A stretch of 13,691 nucleotides of DNA from Sphingomonas sp. Its GTDB lineage: Bacteria; Pseudomonadota; Alphaproteobacteria; Sphingomonadales; Sphingomonadaceae. The notes beneath the pieces are model-generated. The model worked only from the letters and a program-made list of their open reading frames with translations, made no database searches and was not told the origin of the DNA. The position numbers and the translations under genes were made by a program. Shown here one piece after another: positions 13,621 to 13,691 of this stretch (within the stretch, counting starts at the first letter, position 1; each line of letters starts with the position of its first letter). The stretch is taken from the NCBI GenBank assembly GCA_021154945.1, contig JAJNQF010000371.1, positions 1-13,691 of the forward strand, in the 5' to 3' direction.

Positions 13621-13691
13621 TTCCCGCGAACGCGGGAATCCAGGAGCCACGAACGGTGCGCTGCTTGGTCCTGGATCCCCGCATTCGCGGG
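13621..13691. repeat. Inverted pair of REP-like palindromes after fliO
   Basis: Two 23-base arms (13623-13645 and 13669-13691) are reverse complements at 21 of 23 positions and are separated by 23 bases. Each arm is itself a hairpin: TTCCCGCG-AA-CGCGGGAA (13621-13638) in the left arm, and CCCGC with GCGGG around a 4-base loop in the right arm. The window ends inside or at the edge of the right arm. The left arm can be read as a protein string SRERGNP, a translation typical of this class of intergenic repeat in proteobacteria. The layout of two inverted REPs matches a REPIN-type element. It sits where fliP would be expected to begin. Confidence 0.75.

Noticed and set aside
13547..13691. A fliP start at the ATGA overlapping the fliO stop
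   Set aside because: The frame is open to the window end, but its translation is not the hydrophobic signal sequence of FliP and runs through the REP palindromes.
1..13691. CRISPR arrays, tRNA or rRNA genes, and insertion sequences
   Set aside because: I looked for spaced direct repeats, cloverleaf-like stretches and transposase genes and saw none. The only repeats are the short ones listed.

Overview
The window is one flagellar locus, most likely from an alphaproteobacterium of the Sphingomonas group. That placement is an inference. It rests on the high GC content, the tightly overlapping gene order, a candidate CtrA box, and a palindromic repeat of a kind common in sphingomonad genomes. 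No rRNA or other taxonomic marker is present.

Layout. Bases 1-605 hold the 3' part of fliA (sigma-28), whose start lies outside the window. Next comes an unassigned secreted, probably outer-membrane protein (715-1374). It converges on a minus-strand flagellin gene, fliC (1542-2441), and a terminator usable from both sides (1427-1458) separates the two. A 302-base divergent control region (2442-2743) follows. It holds a good sigma-28 promoter for fliC, a run of 12-bp repeats, a 12-bp perfect palindrome and a near-perfect CtrA box. From 2744 to 13550 a single plus-strand run encodes a sigma-54 activator of the FleQ/FlbD type and then fliE, fliF, fliG, fliH, fliI, fliJ, fliK, fliL, fliM, fliN and fliO. 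Most junctions overlap or are a few bases apart, which suggests one translationally coupled operon. The window ends in an inverted pair of REP-like palindromes just after fliO, where fliP would be expected next.

How the genes work together. The sigma-54 activator would switch on early and middle flagellar genes. FliE/FliF build the rod base and MS ring, FliG/FliM/FliN the C ring, FliH/FliI/FliJ the export ATPase complex, and FliO assists the export gate. FliK sets hook length and FliL supports the stator. FliA then transcribes the filament gene fliC from the sigma-28 promoter.

I see no wholly new system. The points most worth a second look are: a FliM without the usual N-terminal CheY-binding segment; a 13-codon upstream ORF whose stop overlaps the fliK start; a flagellin that keeps the TLR5 and flg22 recognition segments often altered in alphaproteobacteria; a candidate CtrA box in front of a FleQ-like activator; and the REP pair between fliO and the next gene.
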